Numbered from the stretch's first letter, positions 34,918-44,328 are shown. The stretch: 64,000 nt of DNA from Limosilactobacillus reuteri (GCF_020784725.1 NZ_JAJGTZ010000044.1:124001-188000); one strand, 5' to 3'. Made by a program: numbers and translations. Notes: generated by a model from the sequence alone, not told the origin.

Positions 34918-35337
34918 ATGAAGAAAGAAGAAAAGAAGAAGGAAGCGCCCATTTTAGTTCAAATGGGAATCTTTGCTGCAATTTTATTCGTATCACAATT
35001 AATCTCTAATCTTTTTCCTAAGAGTTTCGTTGTTCCTACCCCATTAATTGGAATGATTTTATTATATATTTTATTAGCTTGCCATATTGTTAAGTTGGAA
35101 CAAGTTGAAAAGTTCGGAGATTTCATGATTAGTTTAATCGCCTTTCTGTTTGTCCCATCAGGAATTCAGCTTGCTGGGAGCCTTGGTTTAATGAAAAAAG
35201 AAGGGCTACAAGATGTAATTGTTATTATTATTTCGACAATTATTTTATTAGCAGTAATTGCTTATGTTGGAGCATTCTTTATTGGGTTACATCATAAATT
35301 GTTCAAGACTAACAAGGGGGAAACTGATAATGACTAA
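34918..35337 (+). CDS. lrgA: LrgA/CidA family membrane protein
   Basis: A 139-residue holin-like protein with four predicted helices and the LrgA pattern PLIGMILLYILLACHIVKLEQVEKFGDFMI. Start is ATG 34918 after AGGAGG. With LrgB it forms a membrane complex. In Bacillus (PftAB) and Streptococcus mutans such pairs carry pyruvate rather than, or as well as, modulating autolysis. Confidence 0.92.
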   Translation: MKKEEKKKEAPILVQMGIFAAILFVSQLISNLFPKSFVVPTPLIGMILLYILLACHIVKLEQVEKFGDFMISLIAFLFVPSGIQLAGSLGLMKKEGLQDVIVIIISTIILLAVIAYVGAFFIGLHHKLFKTNKGETDND

Positions 35338-36070
35338 TGTATTTATTACAAATCTGGCGTTACCTTTTACCGGGGTATTTATTTCGTTGCTGGTCTATTT
35401 AATTGGGATGTGGCTTTTCAAAATTAGTAATGGCTTCTTCCTCTTCACCCCATTGTTAGTAGGGATGGTATTAGGAATTGTAATTTTGGCAATCTGGGCC
35501 AAGGTCGCTAATTCAACGACCGCAATAGTTTATAAAAAATTTTACCAGCCAGGCGGAAATTTGATTTTTTGGTTCTTGAACCCAGCAACAATGGCATTTG
35601 CGATTCCGCTTTATCGCCGGAATGATGTTTTTAAGAAATATTGGGTCGATGTAATTCTCACATTATTTGTAGGTGGATTCATTTCATTATTTTTGATTCA
35701 AGGAACAGCTAAATTATTTGCTCTTTCCCGTGTTTCAACCGCCGCTATGCTTCCTCAAGCAGCTACTACCGCTGTTGCGATGCCAATTGCAAAGGGAATC
35801 GGTGGTGATCCCGCGGTAACAGCGATGGCATGTATCTTAAATGCAGTTATTATTTATGCCCTTGCCGAATTCCTGATTAAGGTCTTTAGGTTAAAGAAAA
35901 TCTCAAAGGTTGGGACTGGTCTTGGTCTTGGATCCGCTGGTCACACTGTTGGATCTGCTAAGGCGGTTCAACTAGGTTCAATTCAAGGAGCAATGGCCGC
36001 AGTGGCAGTTGTTATCGTTTCGTTAGCAATGGACATTTTGGTTCCTATTTATGCTCATCTTTTTATGTAA
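35330..36070 (+). CDS. lrgB: LrgB family membrane protein
   Basis: A 246-residue polytopic LrgB partner containing LFALSRVSTAAMLPQAATTAVAMPIAKGIGGDPAVTAMACILNAV-type signature segments and GSAGHTVGSAKA. Start is ATG 35330, 8 bases inside the lrgA end. It is followed by ldh after 27 bases with no terminator, so the three genes probably form one transcript. Confidence 0.92.
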   Translation: MTNVFITNLALPFTGVFISLLVYLIGMWLFKISNGFFLFTPLLVGMVLGIVILAIWAKVANSTTAIVYKKFYQPGGNLIFWFLNPATMAFAIPLYRRNDVFKKYWVDVILTLFVGGFISLFLIQGTAKLFALSRVSTAAMLPQAATTAVAMPIAKGIGGDPAVTAMACILNAVIIYALAEFLIKVFRLKKISKVGTGLGLGSAGHTVGSAKAVQLGSIQGAMAAVAVVIVSLAMDILVPIYAHLFM

Positions 36071-36097
36071 ATTTTAATTAGGGAGAGAAAAAGAAGT

Positions 36098-37072
36098 ATG
36101 GCGACAGAAGAACATCAAAAGGTTGTTTTAATTGGTGATGGAGTTGTGGGGTCCGCTTATGCTTTTAGCGTGATCCAGCAAGGTTTAGCTGAGGAATTAG
36201 TTATTATAAATAAGAGTAATGAGCGAAGCGTTGGGGATGCACTGGATTTGGAAGACGCAACGCCATTTACTGCCCCAGTAAAGGTTAAGGCTGGTAGCTA
36301 TCAAGATTGTAAAGACGCTGATATTGTTACTATTTGTGCAGGTGCTGCGCAAAAGCCAGGTGAAACACGGCTTAAATTAGTTGAACGTAACTTAAAGATT
36401 ATGAAGGAAATCGTTCAAGAAGTAGTTAATACCGGTTTTAATGGAATTTTCTTAATTGCTGCCAACCCAGTCGATATCTTGACATATGCTGTTCAAAAAA
36501 TTTCTGGCTTTCCAGCACATAAAGTTATTGGATCGGGAACTTCTCTTGATTCAGCACGCTTAAGAGTAGCGATTGGTAAAAAGTTAGCTATTGATCCCCG
36601 AGATGTTCATGTTGATATGTTAGCGGAGCATGGGGATTCAGAATTTGCTGCTTATTCTTGTGGGACAATCGGTGGAACGCCTTTAATGGATTATGTTTTA
36701 GCTAATGGGCTAACAAAGCAAGAATTGTTAAAACTAGAAGAACAAGTACGTAATAAGGCTTATGAGATTATTAACCGGAAAGGCGCAACATACTATGGAG
36801 TAGCGACTGCTTTGGCAAGAATAACAAAAGCAATTTTGTATGACCAAAATACAGTATTACCCGTAAGTGCATATTTAGATGGTGAATATGGAGAAAAGGA
36901 TATTTACCTCGGGACACCGGCTGTAATTGATAAAGACGGTATTCAAAGGGTAGTAGAATTACCATTAGATTCGCGTGAACAAGAGGCTTTAATTAATTCA
37001 GCATCAGTTTTGCGTGAAACGACAGCAAATGGAATGACTAAAGCGGGTCTATTGAACTATCTTTGGAAATAA
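36098..37072 (+). CDS. ldh: L-lactate dehydrogenase
   Basis: A 324-residue NAD-dependent L-LDH that interconverts pyruvate and lactate. The Rossmann motif is [10 protein letters not shown], the specificity loop AAQKPGETR carries the Gln that marks lactate over malate dehydrogenase, and the catalytic H178 lies in LAEHGDSEF. Ribosome binding site GGGAGAG. The position at the end of lytST/lrgAB suggests coordination with pyruvate or lactate exchange. It may be one of several LDH genes in the genome. Confidence 0.95.
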   Translation: MATEEHQKVVLIGDGVVGSAYAFSVIQQGLAEELVIINKSNERSVGDALDLEDATPFTAPVKVKAGSYQDCKDADIVTICAGAAQKPGETRLKLVERNLKIMKEIVQEVVNTGFNGIFLIAANPVDILTYAVQKISGFPAHKVIGSGTSLDSARLRVAIGKKLAIDPRDVHVDMLAEHGDSEFAAYSCGTIGGTPLMDYVLANGLTKQELLKLEEQVRNKAYEIINRKGATYYGVATALARITKAILYDQNTVLPVSAYLDGEYGEKDIYLGTPAVIDKDGIQRVVELPLDSREQEALINSASVLRETTANGMTKAGLLNYLWK

Positions 37073-37074
37073 AT

Positions 37075-37125
37075 AAAAATGACTAAGATTGAGGAGCAAT
37101 ATTTTCCTCAGTCTTAGTCATTTTT
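37075..37125 (+). terminator. Terminator after ldh
   Basis: AAAAATGACTAAGA...GAGGA / TCCTC..TCTTAGTCATTTTT, a stem of over 15 bp, facing the convergent fructokinase gene. Confidence 0.88.
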
Positions 37126-37147
37126 GCATTATAGTGACCAACGACGG

Positions 37148-38026
37148 TTATTTATTTGTTTCGATTAGGTGCTTAGCCAATGCAAAGTTACCGAGAGTAG
37201 CAGAGCCATTTCCTGGAATGGAAGGATTAACAATGTATTCATCAAGCGATCCAACCGGAAGATAATCGTTCCATAACATTGCAAATTGCTTCCGAACCCG
37301 TTCAAGAAAGGCTGGGCGCGAAACGCTTCCACCGAAAATAATTTTTTGTGGTCGTAAAATGGCAGTGACCTGAACGGCAGCTTGTGCAACGTAATATGCC
37401 ATGATATCCCAAACAGGATGATTATCAGGAACATCTTCGCCACTAATACCGAGCCGCGCCTTGAAAGTTGGCCCAGCTACCAATCCCTCTAAGCAATCGT
37501 GGTGGTAAGGACAGATACCAGTAAAGTTCAGATCAGCTGGGTGTCGTTGTAAACGAACGTGGCCCATTTCAGGGGTACTAATTCCACCAATAAAACGACC
37601 ATCTTGAATTGCACCAGCACCCACGCCAGTTCCAAGGGTATAGTAAACCAAGGCCGGATTATTATACTTATCTTTTAAATTGACATATTCACCGTAAACC
37701 GAACCATTAACGTCTGTTGTCCAGTAGACGGGAATATTGAGGGCGTCAGTCATTGTACCGACAAAATTGCAATTTTGCCATTTAACTTTAGGAGTATCAG
37801 TAATGTAACCATACTTTTCACTAGCCGGATTAGTATCAATTGGCCCAAAACTAGCAATTGAAAGTGCAGCTAGTTCAGGGTACTGCTTAAAAAATTCAAT
37901 TGAAGCCCCTAAAGTTTCTTTGGGGGTAGTTGTAGGGATGACTTTTTTATCAATTTCATTAAAATTTTCGTCACCGACAGCACAGACAAACTTAGTACCG
38001 CCAGCTTCAATACTTCCTAATAACAT
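37148..38026 (-). CDS. scrK: ROK family fructokinase
   Basis: A 292-residue sugar kinase phosphorylating fructose with ATP. The N-terminal phosphate loop is GSIEAGGTKF, and the zinc-binding ROK block GHVRLQRHPAD ... GICPYHHDCLEGL has its His and Cys ligands intact. ATG 38026 follows GAGG with a 9-base gap. Its promoter and flanking ACGTTT operators match those of the alpha-galactosidase gene, tying it to the LacI regulator next door. Confidence 0.92.
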   Translation of the reverse strand: MLLGSIEAGGTKFVCAVGDENFNEIDKKVIPTTTPKETLGASIEFFKQYPELAALSIASFGPIDTNPASEKYGYITDTPKVKWQNCNFVGTMTDALNIPVYWTTDVNGSVYGEYVNLKDKYNNPALVYYTLGTGVGAGAIQDGRFIGGISTPEMGHVRLQRHPADLNFTGICPYHHDCLEGLVAGPTFKARLGISGEDVPDNHPVWDIMAYYVAQAAVQVTAILRPQKIIFGGSVSRPAFLERVRKQFAMLWNDYLPVGSLDEYIVNPSIPGNGSATLGNFALAKHLIETNK

Positions 38027-38051
38027 AATTAAAAACCTCATTTAATTAAAG

Positions 38052-38061
38052 TGAACGTTTA
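38052..38061 (-). promoter_or_regulatory. LacI-type operator downstream of scrK -10
   Basis: TGAACGTTTA, one mismatch from the TAAACGTTTA palindrome found twice before the alpha-galactosidase gene. It lies 22 bases past the scrK -10. Confidence 0.6.
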
Positions 38062-38082
38062 TCAATCTGATAACCATGTTTG

Positions 38083-38111
38083 AGTATAAACCTTAGAAAA
38101 CGGTATCACAA
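38083..38111 (-). promoter_or_regulatory. scrK promoter
   Basis: Reading the minus strand: -35 TTGTGA (38106-38111), 17-bp spacer, -10 TATACT (38083-38088). Confidence 0.65.
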
Positions 38112-38135
38112 GCACAATTACTCTCTTTTTACTTA

Positions 38136-38147
38136 TAAAACGTTTCA
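38136..38147 (-). promoter_or_regulatory. LacI-type operator upstream of scrK promoter
   Basis: TAAAACGTTTCA with core AAACGTTT, about 85 bases from the downstream site at 38052. Such spacing is suited to repressor looping. Confidence 0.55.
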
Positions 38148-39167
38148 CTAATTCAAATTAATTTCGGAACTTTCGCGCCAAGTGGCTTTGGCGGGCAAAT
38201 TAATATGGATAGGGATATCATTCGGATTATTCAGACGGTTAACTAATCTTTGAACTGCTATTTTCCCCATTGAAAGACTTGCTGGATTGATCGATGAAAG
38301 GGACGGAACTAAATATTCAGCAATATCCGAATCATTATAGCTAATAATTTGAAGGTCTTGGGGAACTTTAAGCTGGTGTTGCTTCAGGGCTCGATATGCA
38401 CCGATAGTTAGTTGGTCACTAGCTATTAAGGCGGCCTGAAAATTATCTTTCAAAAGAGTATTCATGCTATCAAAGCCATCTTTAGGAGTCCACCCATTCA
38501 GGGCAATCAATGGAGAAATATTATGAAGTTTTGTCCACATCAAATAGGCTTTAGCTCGAATATCTTGATACGAGTCTGTCGTTTTGCCATTATTATTCAT
38601 GGGATGAATATTTCCACCGATAAAGGCGATTTTATTAAGGCCATTTTCTAGTAGCTGATCAAGAACGATTTGAGTAGCTTCAAAATACGAATTACGGATA
38701 ATATCGTAAACGGGTAGGTAGCGATAGTCGTCAATTAAAACGATATGGGGATTATTTTTAGCTAAATTAGCGTAGAATTCTTGCGTAAAAACTCCGGCGA
38801 CGATTACGCCATCATATTTTTGAGCGTCAGTAAATTGAAATGCTTTATTGGGAAAACGAATAAAACCTTTGATCTGAATATTTTGCTTGGAAGCTTCCTG
38901 AATAATTCCATCATGAACTTGAATGAAATAAGGGTCATGAGCTTCTGTCTCAAGGGAATGAGTGGTGAGTACTAGGATTGAACGAGGAGCTAGCGGCGGA
39001 GTGACGGACCTGTTTAGATGGGGATGGTAATTATACTTTGCTGCTACTTTTTTAATTCGTGCTCTTGTTTGTTCACTTACTGAAAAAGATGAATCATTGC
39101 TTAAGACACGTGAAACGCTGGCAGGAGATACACCAGCCTCACGTGCTATTTTTCTGATACCAATCAT
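38148..39167 (-). CDS. LacI family repressor of the alpha-galactoside regulon
   Basis: A 339-residue LacI/GalR regulator. The N-terminal helix-turn-helix and hinge are IRKIAREAGVSPASVSRVLSNDSSFSVSEQTRARIKKVA, followed by a periplasmic-binding-protein-like sugar domain. It is encoded divergently from a GH36 alpha-galactosidase and upstream of scrK. TAAACGTTTA palindromes occur before all three genes, so it probably represses all of them and itself until a galactoside is present. Confidence 0.92.
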   Translation of the reverse strand: MIGIRKIAREAGVSPASVSRVLSNDSSFSVSEQTRARIKKVAAKYNYHPHLNRSVTPPLAPRSILVLTTHSLETEAHDPYFIQVHDGIIQEASKQNIQIKGFIRFPNKAFQFTDAQKYDGVIVAGVFTQEFYANLAKNNPHIVLIDDYRYLPVYDIIRNSYFEATQIVLDQLLENGLNKIAFIGGNIHPMNNNGKTTDSYQDIRAKAYLMWTKLHNISPLIALNGWTPKDGFDSMNTLLKDNFQAALIASDQLTIGAYRALKQHQLKVPQDLQIISYNDSDIAEYLVPSLSSINPASLSMGKIAVQRLVNRLNNPNDIPIHINLPAKATWRESSEINLN

Positions 39168-39212
39168 AGGAAACCCTCCTTTTAATCAATTTCTAGCATA
39201 ACATATTTTTAG

Positions 39213-39222
39213 TAAACGTTTA
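39213..39222. promoter_or_regulatory. LacI-type operator O1
   Basis: Perfect palindrome TAAACGTTTA in the lacI-type/aga divergent spacer, 46 bases upstream of the repressor gene start. Confidence 0.7.
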
Positions 39223-39261
39223 GTAGTCAATGATGACGGTTAATTATTGTTACATCAACAA

Positions 39262-39275
39262 TGGAAGCGCTTGAC
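39262..39275 (+). promoter_or_regulatory. Probable CcpA cre site
   Basis: TGGAAGCGCTTGAC, close to the cre consensus TGWAANCGNTNWCA. It overlaps the -35 of the alpha-galactosidase promoter, so catabolite repression is likely. Confidence 0.6.
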
Positions 39276-39299
39276 GAAAAATAACTAAACGTTTATTAT
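39271..39299 (+). promoter_or_regulatory. Alpha-galactosidase promoter
   Basis: -35 TTGACG (39271-39276), 17-bp spacer, -10 TATTAT (39294-39299). The operator at 39286-39295 overlaps the -10 and the cre site the -35. An ATG at 39298 lies in the -10 itself and cannot be the start codon. Confidence 0.7.
39286..39295. promoter_or_regulatory. LacI-type operator O2
   Basis: Perfect palindrome TAAACGTTTA overlapping the -10 box, a classic blocking position, 73 bp from O1 (start to start). Confidence 0.7.
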
Positions 39300-39330
39300 G
39301 GAATCGATTTCAAGAAAGGGGCCACAACGA

Positions 39331-41520
39331 ATGATTACATTTGATGAACAGCAACGCGTTTTTCACTTAAAGAATAAAGAAATTTCCTATTTATTTTCAG
39401 TAGAAGAGGGAAATATCCTCAGTCACCTTTATTTTGGACCGGCAATTCGTAATTACCATGGTGAACGCCACTATCCACGAGTTGATCGTGGATTTTCAGG
39501 AAATCTTCCTGGATCGATGGACCGGACTTATTCGAAGGATGATTTATTGCAGGAGTATTCGGGAAACAATACCGGAGATTATCGTGTGCCTGCAATTATT
39601 ATCAAAACAGAAAATGGTTCACGACTGACTGATTTCCGTTACAAGTCTTATAAGATTTTACCGGGGAAGCCGAAACTAGCTGGGTTACCTGCATCTTATG
39701 TTAAAAGTGATAAAGAAGCAGAAACGTTGGAAGTTACTTTGGTTGATGAAACAATCGGTGCACAACTTATTCTTTCGTACACTATCTATAACGAACGGCC
39801 GGTTATTACAAGGAATGCGCGGTTAGTAAACACAAGCAATCAAGAATTACGAATTGAAAAGATTGCCTCAATGCAACTGGATTTAACTAAACATGATTAT
39901 GATGTTATCTCCGTTCCAGGACAATATGCTCTTGAACGACAACCTGAACGGCAAGAATTACGTCGGGGAATAACAGAATTTTCTAGCCGCCGAAATTCTA
40001 GTTCTCATCATATGAATCCGTTTGTGGCCTTGGTTGACAAGAACACCGATGAATTTCAGGGAAATGCTTTGGGAGTGCTCCTTGTCTACTCAGGTAATCA
40101 CCAGTTTACCTTGGAAAAAGATCAGATCGACCAGATTCGCTTAATAACTGGAATTAATGATTATAACTTTGAATGGGTTCTTGAATCGGGAAAAGATTTT
40201 CAGACACCGGAAGCAATCATGGGCTTTAGTCAACAGGGCCTAAATGGGATGTCACAAGTATTCCATAAGTTATTACGGGACCGGGTTGCTCGCGGTAAGT
40301 ATCAATATGCAGACCGACCAATTGTTATTAATAATTGGGAAGCGACCTTCTTTGACTTTGATGATAAGAAGTTAGACCAAATTATTGATGAAGCAAAGCC
40401 ATTGGGAATTGAAATGTTTGTTCTTGATGACGGCTGGTTTGGCCACCGGAATGATGATAATTCATCGCTTGGTGATTGGTTTGTTAACCAGGACAAGCTT
40501 ACTGGTGGATTGAAGCGGGTAGCAGACCGGACCCACGAGCATGGCATGAAATTCGGCCTCTGGTTTGAGCCAGAAATGATTTCAGTCGATTCTAAGTTAT
40601 ATAAGGAACATCCAGACTATGCCTTACATGAACCGAACCGTGGCATGACACTTTCTCGTAATCAATTAGTACTAGACTTTAGCCGTAAAGAAGTCGTTGA
40701 TAATATCTACAATCAAATGTGCTTAATTTTAGATCAGGTGCCGCTTGACTATATTAAATGGGACTTCAACCGTAACCTTACTGAGGTCTTCTCTAGCGCA
40801 GCGGATGCAGAACATCAAGGAGAAGTTAGCCACCGTTATGTTTTAGGTTTATATGACTTAATGGAGCGGTTAGTTACCCGTTATCCTAATATCTTGTTTG
40901 AAGGCTGCTCTGGCGGTGGTGGTCGCTTCGATGCTGGTATTCTTTACTACATGCCGCAAAGTTGGCCATCAGATGATACAGACGCGGTCGAACGGTTAAA
41001 GATCCAATACGGAACATCTTTAACTTATCCAATCTCATCTATGACTGCTCACGTATCAGTTTCACCTAACCAACAAACTGGCCGTTCTACTAGTTTTAAG
41101 ATGCGGGGCGATGTTGCCATGAGTGGGGTCTTTGGCTATGAACTTGACTTAGCAGATTTGACTGAAGAGGATCGGCAAATGGTAAAGGAACAGATCAAGT
41201 TTTACAAGGCTCACCGCCACTTAATTCAATATGGTGACTTTATTCGCTTAGAAAGTCCTTTTGATAGCAATACGGTCGCTTGGGAATTTGTCAGTCCTGA
41301 TAAGTCAGAAGCACTGCTATTTATGTTTAAGCAGTTGCATACTAACCGTTTTGAAATTAATAATACCAAGATGGCGGGACTTGATCCAACAATTGATTAT
41401 CATGATGAGATGACTGATAAGACTTATGGTGGGGATGAATTGATGAATGTCGGTTTGTTCCATGACCCGACTCATACGGGGGACTTCATTTCCGAGGTGC
41501 ATTACTTTAAAGGCGAATAG
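39331..41520 (+). CDS. GH36 alpha-galactosidase
   Basis: A 729-residue glycoside hydrolase family 36 enzyme that removes terminal alpha-galactose from melibiose, raffinose and stachyose. The nucleophile is D478 (YIKWDFNRN) and the acid/base D548 (WPSDDTDA), the same numbering as in well-studied Geobacillus enzymes. No signal peptide, so it acts in the cytoplasm. Start is ATG 39331 behind AAGAAAGGGG; the in-frame ATG at 39298 is inside the promoter. No dedicated galactoside transporter is in the window. Confidence 0.95.
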   Translation: MITFDEQQRVFHLKNKEISYLFSVEEGNILSHLYFGPAIRNYHGERHYPRVDRGFSGNLPGSMDRTYSKDDLLQEYSGNNTGDYRVPAIIIKTENGSRLTDFRYKSYKILPGKPKLAGLPASYVKSDKEAETLEVTLVDETIGAQLILSYTIYNERPVITRNARLVNTSNQELRIEKIASMQLDLTKHDYDVISVPGQYALERQPERQELRRGITEFSSRRNSSSHHMNPFVALVDKNTDEFQGNALGVLLVYSGNHQFTLEKDQIDQIRLITGINDYNFEWVLESGKDFQTPEAIMGFSQQGLNGMSQVFHKLLRDRVARGKYQYADRPIVINNWEATFFDFDDKKLDQIIDEAKPLGIEMFVLDDGWFGHRNDDNSSLGDWFVNQDKLTGGLKRVADRTHEHGMKFGLWFEPEMISVDSKLYKEHPDYALHEPNRGMTLSRNQLVLDFSRKEVVDNIYNQMCLILDQVPLDYIKWDFNRNLTEVFSSAADAEHQGEVSHRYVLGLYDLMERLVTRYPNILFEGCSGGGGRFDAGILYYMPQSWPSDDTDAVERLKIQYGTSLTYPISSMTAHVSVSPNQQTGRSTSFKMRGDVAMSGVFGYELDLADLTEEDRQMVKEQIKFYKAHRHLIQYGDFIRLESPFDSNTVAWEFVSPDKSEALLFMFKQLHTNRFEINNTKMAGLDPTIDYHDEMTDKTYGGDELMNVGLFHDPTHTGDFISEVHYFKGE

Positions 41521-41531
41521 TTTAAAATAAT

Positions 41532-41561
41532 AAAAATCCGAGAAAATTTTCTCGGATTTTT
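41532..41561. terminator. Bidirectional terminator
   Basis: Perfect 15-bp palindrome AAAAATCCGAGAAAA / TTTTCTCGGATTTTT between the convergent alpha-galactosidase and YagU-like genes. Confidence 0.88.
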
Positions 41562-41562
41562 A

Positions 41563-42039
41563 TTATTTTTTACTCTTTATTAATGCATCAATCGTCCACA
41601 TCCAGATTGCATGTCCTAAAAATTCAGAAACATGTTCTTCAAGTGGTTGATCTTTTGCAGCAGGTACTGTTCCCATTAATGGCATTAACTTGAGATGGAA
41701 GAAATCCCAAACGGCAATCCCGAATGGTACTCCATCACCTTTTTTGATCCAAGGTGCCAACTGTCCGCCGATACTATAGAGAACTCCAAAACCAGCTGAG
41801 AAACTAAAGTGAACAACATAACTTACCCATGGCAACTGTTGACCGGAATAGGTATAAGTAGCATGTGTAAGTTGCGCTGGAACGCCAAATTGTTCAAGCA
41901 GTTTTTGTGGTGGGTTTGTTTGATCTCGCTCTGGTGTCCGTGGTGGGAGAATATTTTCCCAACCAAGTTTAACAAGCCCAGCAACAAGCCCAGCGGTTAT
42001 ACCGACTGTAATTGATTTGCCCCAATTAATTTTATTCAT
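41563..42039 (-). CDS. YagU-like membrane protein (DUF1440)
   Basis: A 158-residue integral membrane protein with a first helix SITVGITAGLVAGLVKLGW, the conserved LPPRTPERDQTNPP loop, and a further three helices. It matches the YagU family, linked in E. coli to acid resistance; the molecular role is unknown. ATG 42039 has GGTGA 5 bases upstream, though ATG 42051 is possible. Confidence 0.82.
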   Translation of the reverse strand: MNKINWGKSITVGITAGLVAGLVKLGWENILPPRTPERDQTNPPQKLLEQFGVPAQLTHATYTYSGQQLPWVSYVVHFSFSAGFGVLYSIGGQLAPWIKKGDGVPFGIAVWDFFHLKLMPLMGTVPAAKDQPLEEHVSEFLGHAIWMWTIDALIKSKK

Positions 42040-42111
42040 TTCAATCACCATCCAAGCCTTTAAACATTAAACCAATTGTATCAATCTTAATAAGAATTTC
42101 AATTATTTAGG

Positions 42112-43158
42112 TTAGCGTAAGTGACGCTGACGAGCATATGATAGCAAGTCGGTTCCTAAAACGTATTCAACACGTGAAAGCTCGGTAAATGATGAGCAAC
42201 CAAGGAGCGCGAGCAAGCGTTTGACAATCACTTGCCATTCACCGAGCGTTTGGTCTAATGCTTCATAACCTTCGTTTTGGAGAATGTTGAGGAAGTAACC
42301 AGCAACACCAACTGCCCGGGCTCCTAATACACCAGCCTTGATAACATCGAGGGGAGAAGTAATTCCGCCAGAGGCAATAATTTCAGTTTTACCTCGCCGA
42401 ATTGAATGAGCTTCCAATAGTGATTCGGGAGTTGTTTGTCCCCAGTCCAATAAACTCTCAAAATTAATATCATGATTACGCCGATTCTCAATAGCTGCAA
42501 AGTTTGTCCCGCCACGTCCACTAACATTGATGAGGTGAACATCATGGGTTTGCAGTTTGGCAATCGTCGTTTTGCTCATTCCAAAGCCAACCTCTTTTAC
42601 AATAACTGGGATTTCCAGTTCACTGACAAGATACTGGATATTATCTAACCAATTAAAATCACGATCACCTTCAGGCATAATTAATTCTTGGGCCGCATTG
42701 ATATGCAGTTCAAGGGCATTTGCTTTCAGAAGGGAAATAGCATTTATCGCTTGGTCAAGACTGGCATTTGCACTTAAATTTGCAAAAATAATGCCATTTG
42801 GATTTTCTTCGCGAATTATTTCAAAAGACGAAAAGGATTGGGGGTCTTTTGAAATAATGCTGAGAGATCCAGTTGCCATTGCCAAATGGTGTTTATGAGC
42901 TAATTGAGCAAGTTGTTGGTTGATTTTAAGGGCTTGATCACTTCCGCCAGTCATTGCCTCAATATAAAAAGGACATTCAATTTCTAAATTATCAGCTAAC
43001 TGGACATGCAAATCAACATCATCTGTCGTCATTTCAGGTAAGCTATCATGAATTAGACGCACTTGATCAAAATAATGGTGTTGATGAACCTGGTCATAAT
43101 ATTTAGCAGCTAATGAAAGGTGTTCGTTTTTTCGTTGGGCGTGACGTGATTCCATCAT
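42112..43158 (-). CDS. fni: Isopentenyl-diphosphate delta-isomerase, type 2
   Basis: A 348-residue FMN- and NADPH-dependent isomerase interconverting IPP and DMAPP. FMN contacts are visible in FYIEAMTGGS and ASGGITSPLDVIKAGVLGARAVG. Last gene of the mevalonate operon, 15 bases after pmk. It begins with ATG ATG (43158 or 43155) behind GGAGG. Confidence 0.93.
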   Translation of the reverse strand: MMESRHAQRKNEHLSLAAKYYDQVHQHHYFDQVRLIHDSLPEMTTDDVDLHVQLADNLEIECPFYIEAMTGGSDQALKINQQLAQLAHKHHLAMATGSLSIISKDPQSFSSFEIIREENPNGIIFANLSANASLDQAINAISLLKANALELHINAAQELIMPEGDRDFNWLDNIQYLVSELEIPVIVKEVGFGMSKTTIAKLQTHDVHLINVSGRGGTNFAAIENRRNHDINFESLLDWGQTTPESLLEAHSIRRGKTEIIASGGITSPLDVIKAGVLGARAVGVAGYFLNILQNEGYEALDQTLGEWQVIVKRLLALLGCSSFTELSRVEYVLGTDLLSYARQRHLR

Positions 43159-43173
43159 GGAGCCTCCTTTGAT

Positions 43174-44301
43174 CTACTTGTGGATGGAAGAAAGATGGTG
43201 CTTAACAGATTTTTTGAAGCTTTTTGCGTTATCGAGAAAGTGTACGGATAAAGGAAGTTGTTCGATATGATTTCTGGCCCAGCTCTTTAGAACATTCCCA
43301 AAGTTAGAGTTGCTATCAATAGCGACGATCCCACAATCACCGCCACCAGCACCAGATGTCTTAGCAGCACCACCAAAAGATTCGGCAATTTGACAAAGCT
43401 TAGATAGTGATTCGGTTTCGATGTTTACTCCCGAATTAGTGCCAAGTTGTTTTAAGAGGTCCCGGTTATAACGAATTTCATTTTTAATCGCTTCAAGATC
43501 TTGACGGTGAAATCCATCAACCATTCGTTGAATACATGATTTACTTTTTTCAAGAAAATGATGATATTCAGTTTGCCGCCGTGCTTTAAAAAGGGAAATT
43601 TTATCAACAAGTTGGGAGGTTGATGCTGGTTTACCAGTCCAGCCAATTAAAAGTTCTAGGTTTTTGGGAGCAGTTAGAGACTCAATATTAAGATCAGGCC
43701 AAGGTAAATCAATAATCGTCTTTAAGTCAAGATACTTACGCTGTTGGGCAAGCCACTGCCGATCAAATGAATGGTAGGAAATCCAACCGCCGTATACAGA
43801 AGCGGCAACATCCCCCAACGAACCGTTTCCTTGAACTTCAAAATGGGCGATTGCAGCTAATTTAAAGATTTGGTCCTTGTTAACGGGCAAATTATAGAAC
43901 CGACAAAGGGCCTTAACAGTTGCTACAGTAACAGCAGCAGAGGAACCAAGCCCATATTTTCGACCATTAGCACTGTCTAATTGACTGTCAATATGGATAT
44001 TAAATATCCGTAAGTCGCGACTAAAAGTACGAGCATATTCTTCTGTAACTCTAATAGCAGAAAGAATGTAAGAAAAAGGATTGTCACGTTTGTCAACTAC
44101 CATTTGATCTCCTAAACGCCGCCAGGATAGTTGATCGTTATTATATTGGCGACTAATAATTTGGCCAACTTCTTGAGCGCTTTCCTCAATTGTACAGGTA
44201 ACAAACTGATCCAATGCAACTAAAATTGCAGGATAACCATTTTCAACAACAGCATATTCACCGGCAATATACAATTTACCGGGAGCTTTTTCAGTAATCA
44301 A
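43174..44301 (-). CDS. mvaK2: Phosphomevalonate kinase
   Basis: A 375-residue GHMP kinase, third step of the cluster. The N-terminal APGKLYIAGEYAVVENGYPA, the ATP loop YGLGSSAAVTVATV, and the C-terminal motif KTSGAGGGDCGIV are all present. It starts at TTG 44301 after AAGGGGAC; no ATG or GTG is available. It lies 27 bases after mvaD. Confidence 0.93.
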   Translation of the reverse strand: MITEKAPGKLYIAGEYAVVENGYPAILVALDQFVTCTIEESAQEVGQIISRQYNNDQLSWRRLGDQMVVDKRDNPFSYILSAIRVTEEYARTFSRDLRIFNIHIDSQLDSANGRKYGLGSSAAVTVATVKALCRFYNLPVNKDQIFKLAAIAHFEVQGNGSLGDVAASVYGGWISYHSFDRQWLAQQRKYLDLKTIIDLPWPDLNIESLTAPKNLELLIGWTGKPASTSQLVDKISLFKARRQTEYHHFLEKSKSCIQRMVDGFHRQDLEAIKNEIRYNRDLLKQLGTNSGVNIETESLSKLCQIAESFGGAAKTSGAGGGDCGIVAIDSNSNFGNVLKSWARNHIEQLPLSVHFLDNAKSFKKSVKHHLSSIHK

Positions 44302-44328
44302 AATTTAAAGTCCCCTTATCATTAAATT

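Noticed and set aside
39298-39330. ATG 39298 as alpha-galactosidase start
   Set aside because: It lies within the -10 box of the gene's own promoter; ATG 39331 has the ribosome binding site.
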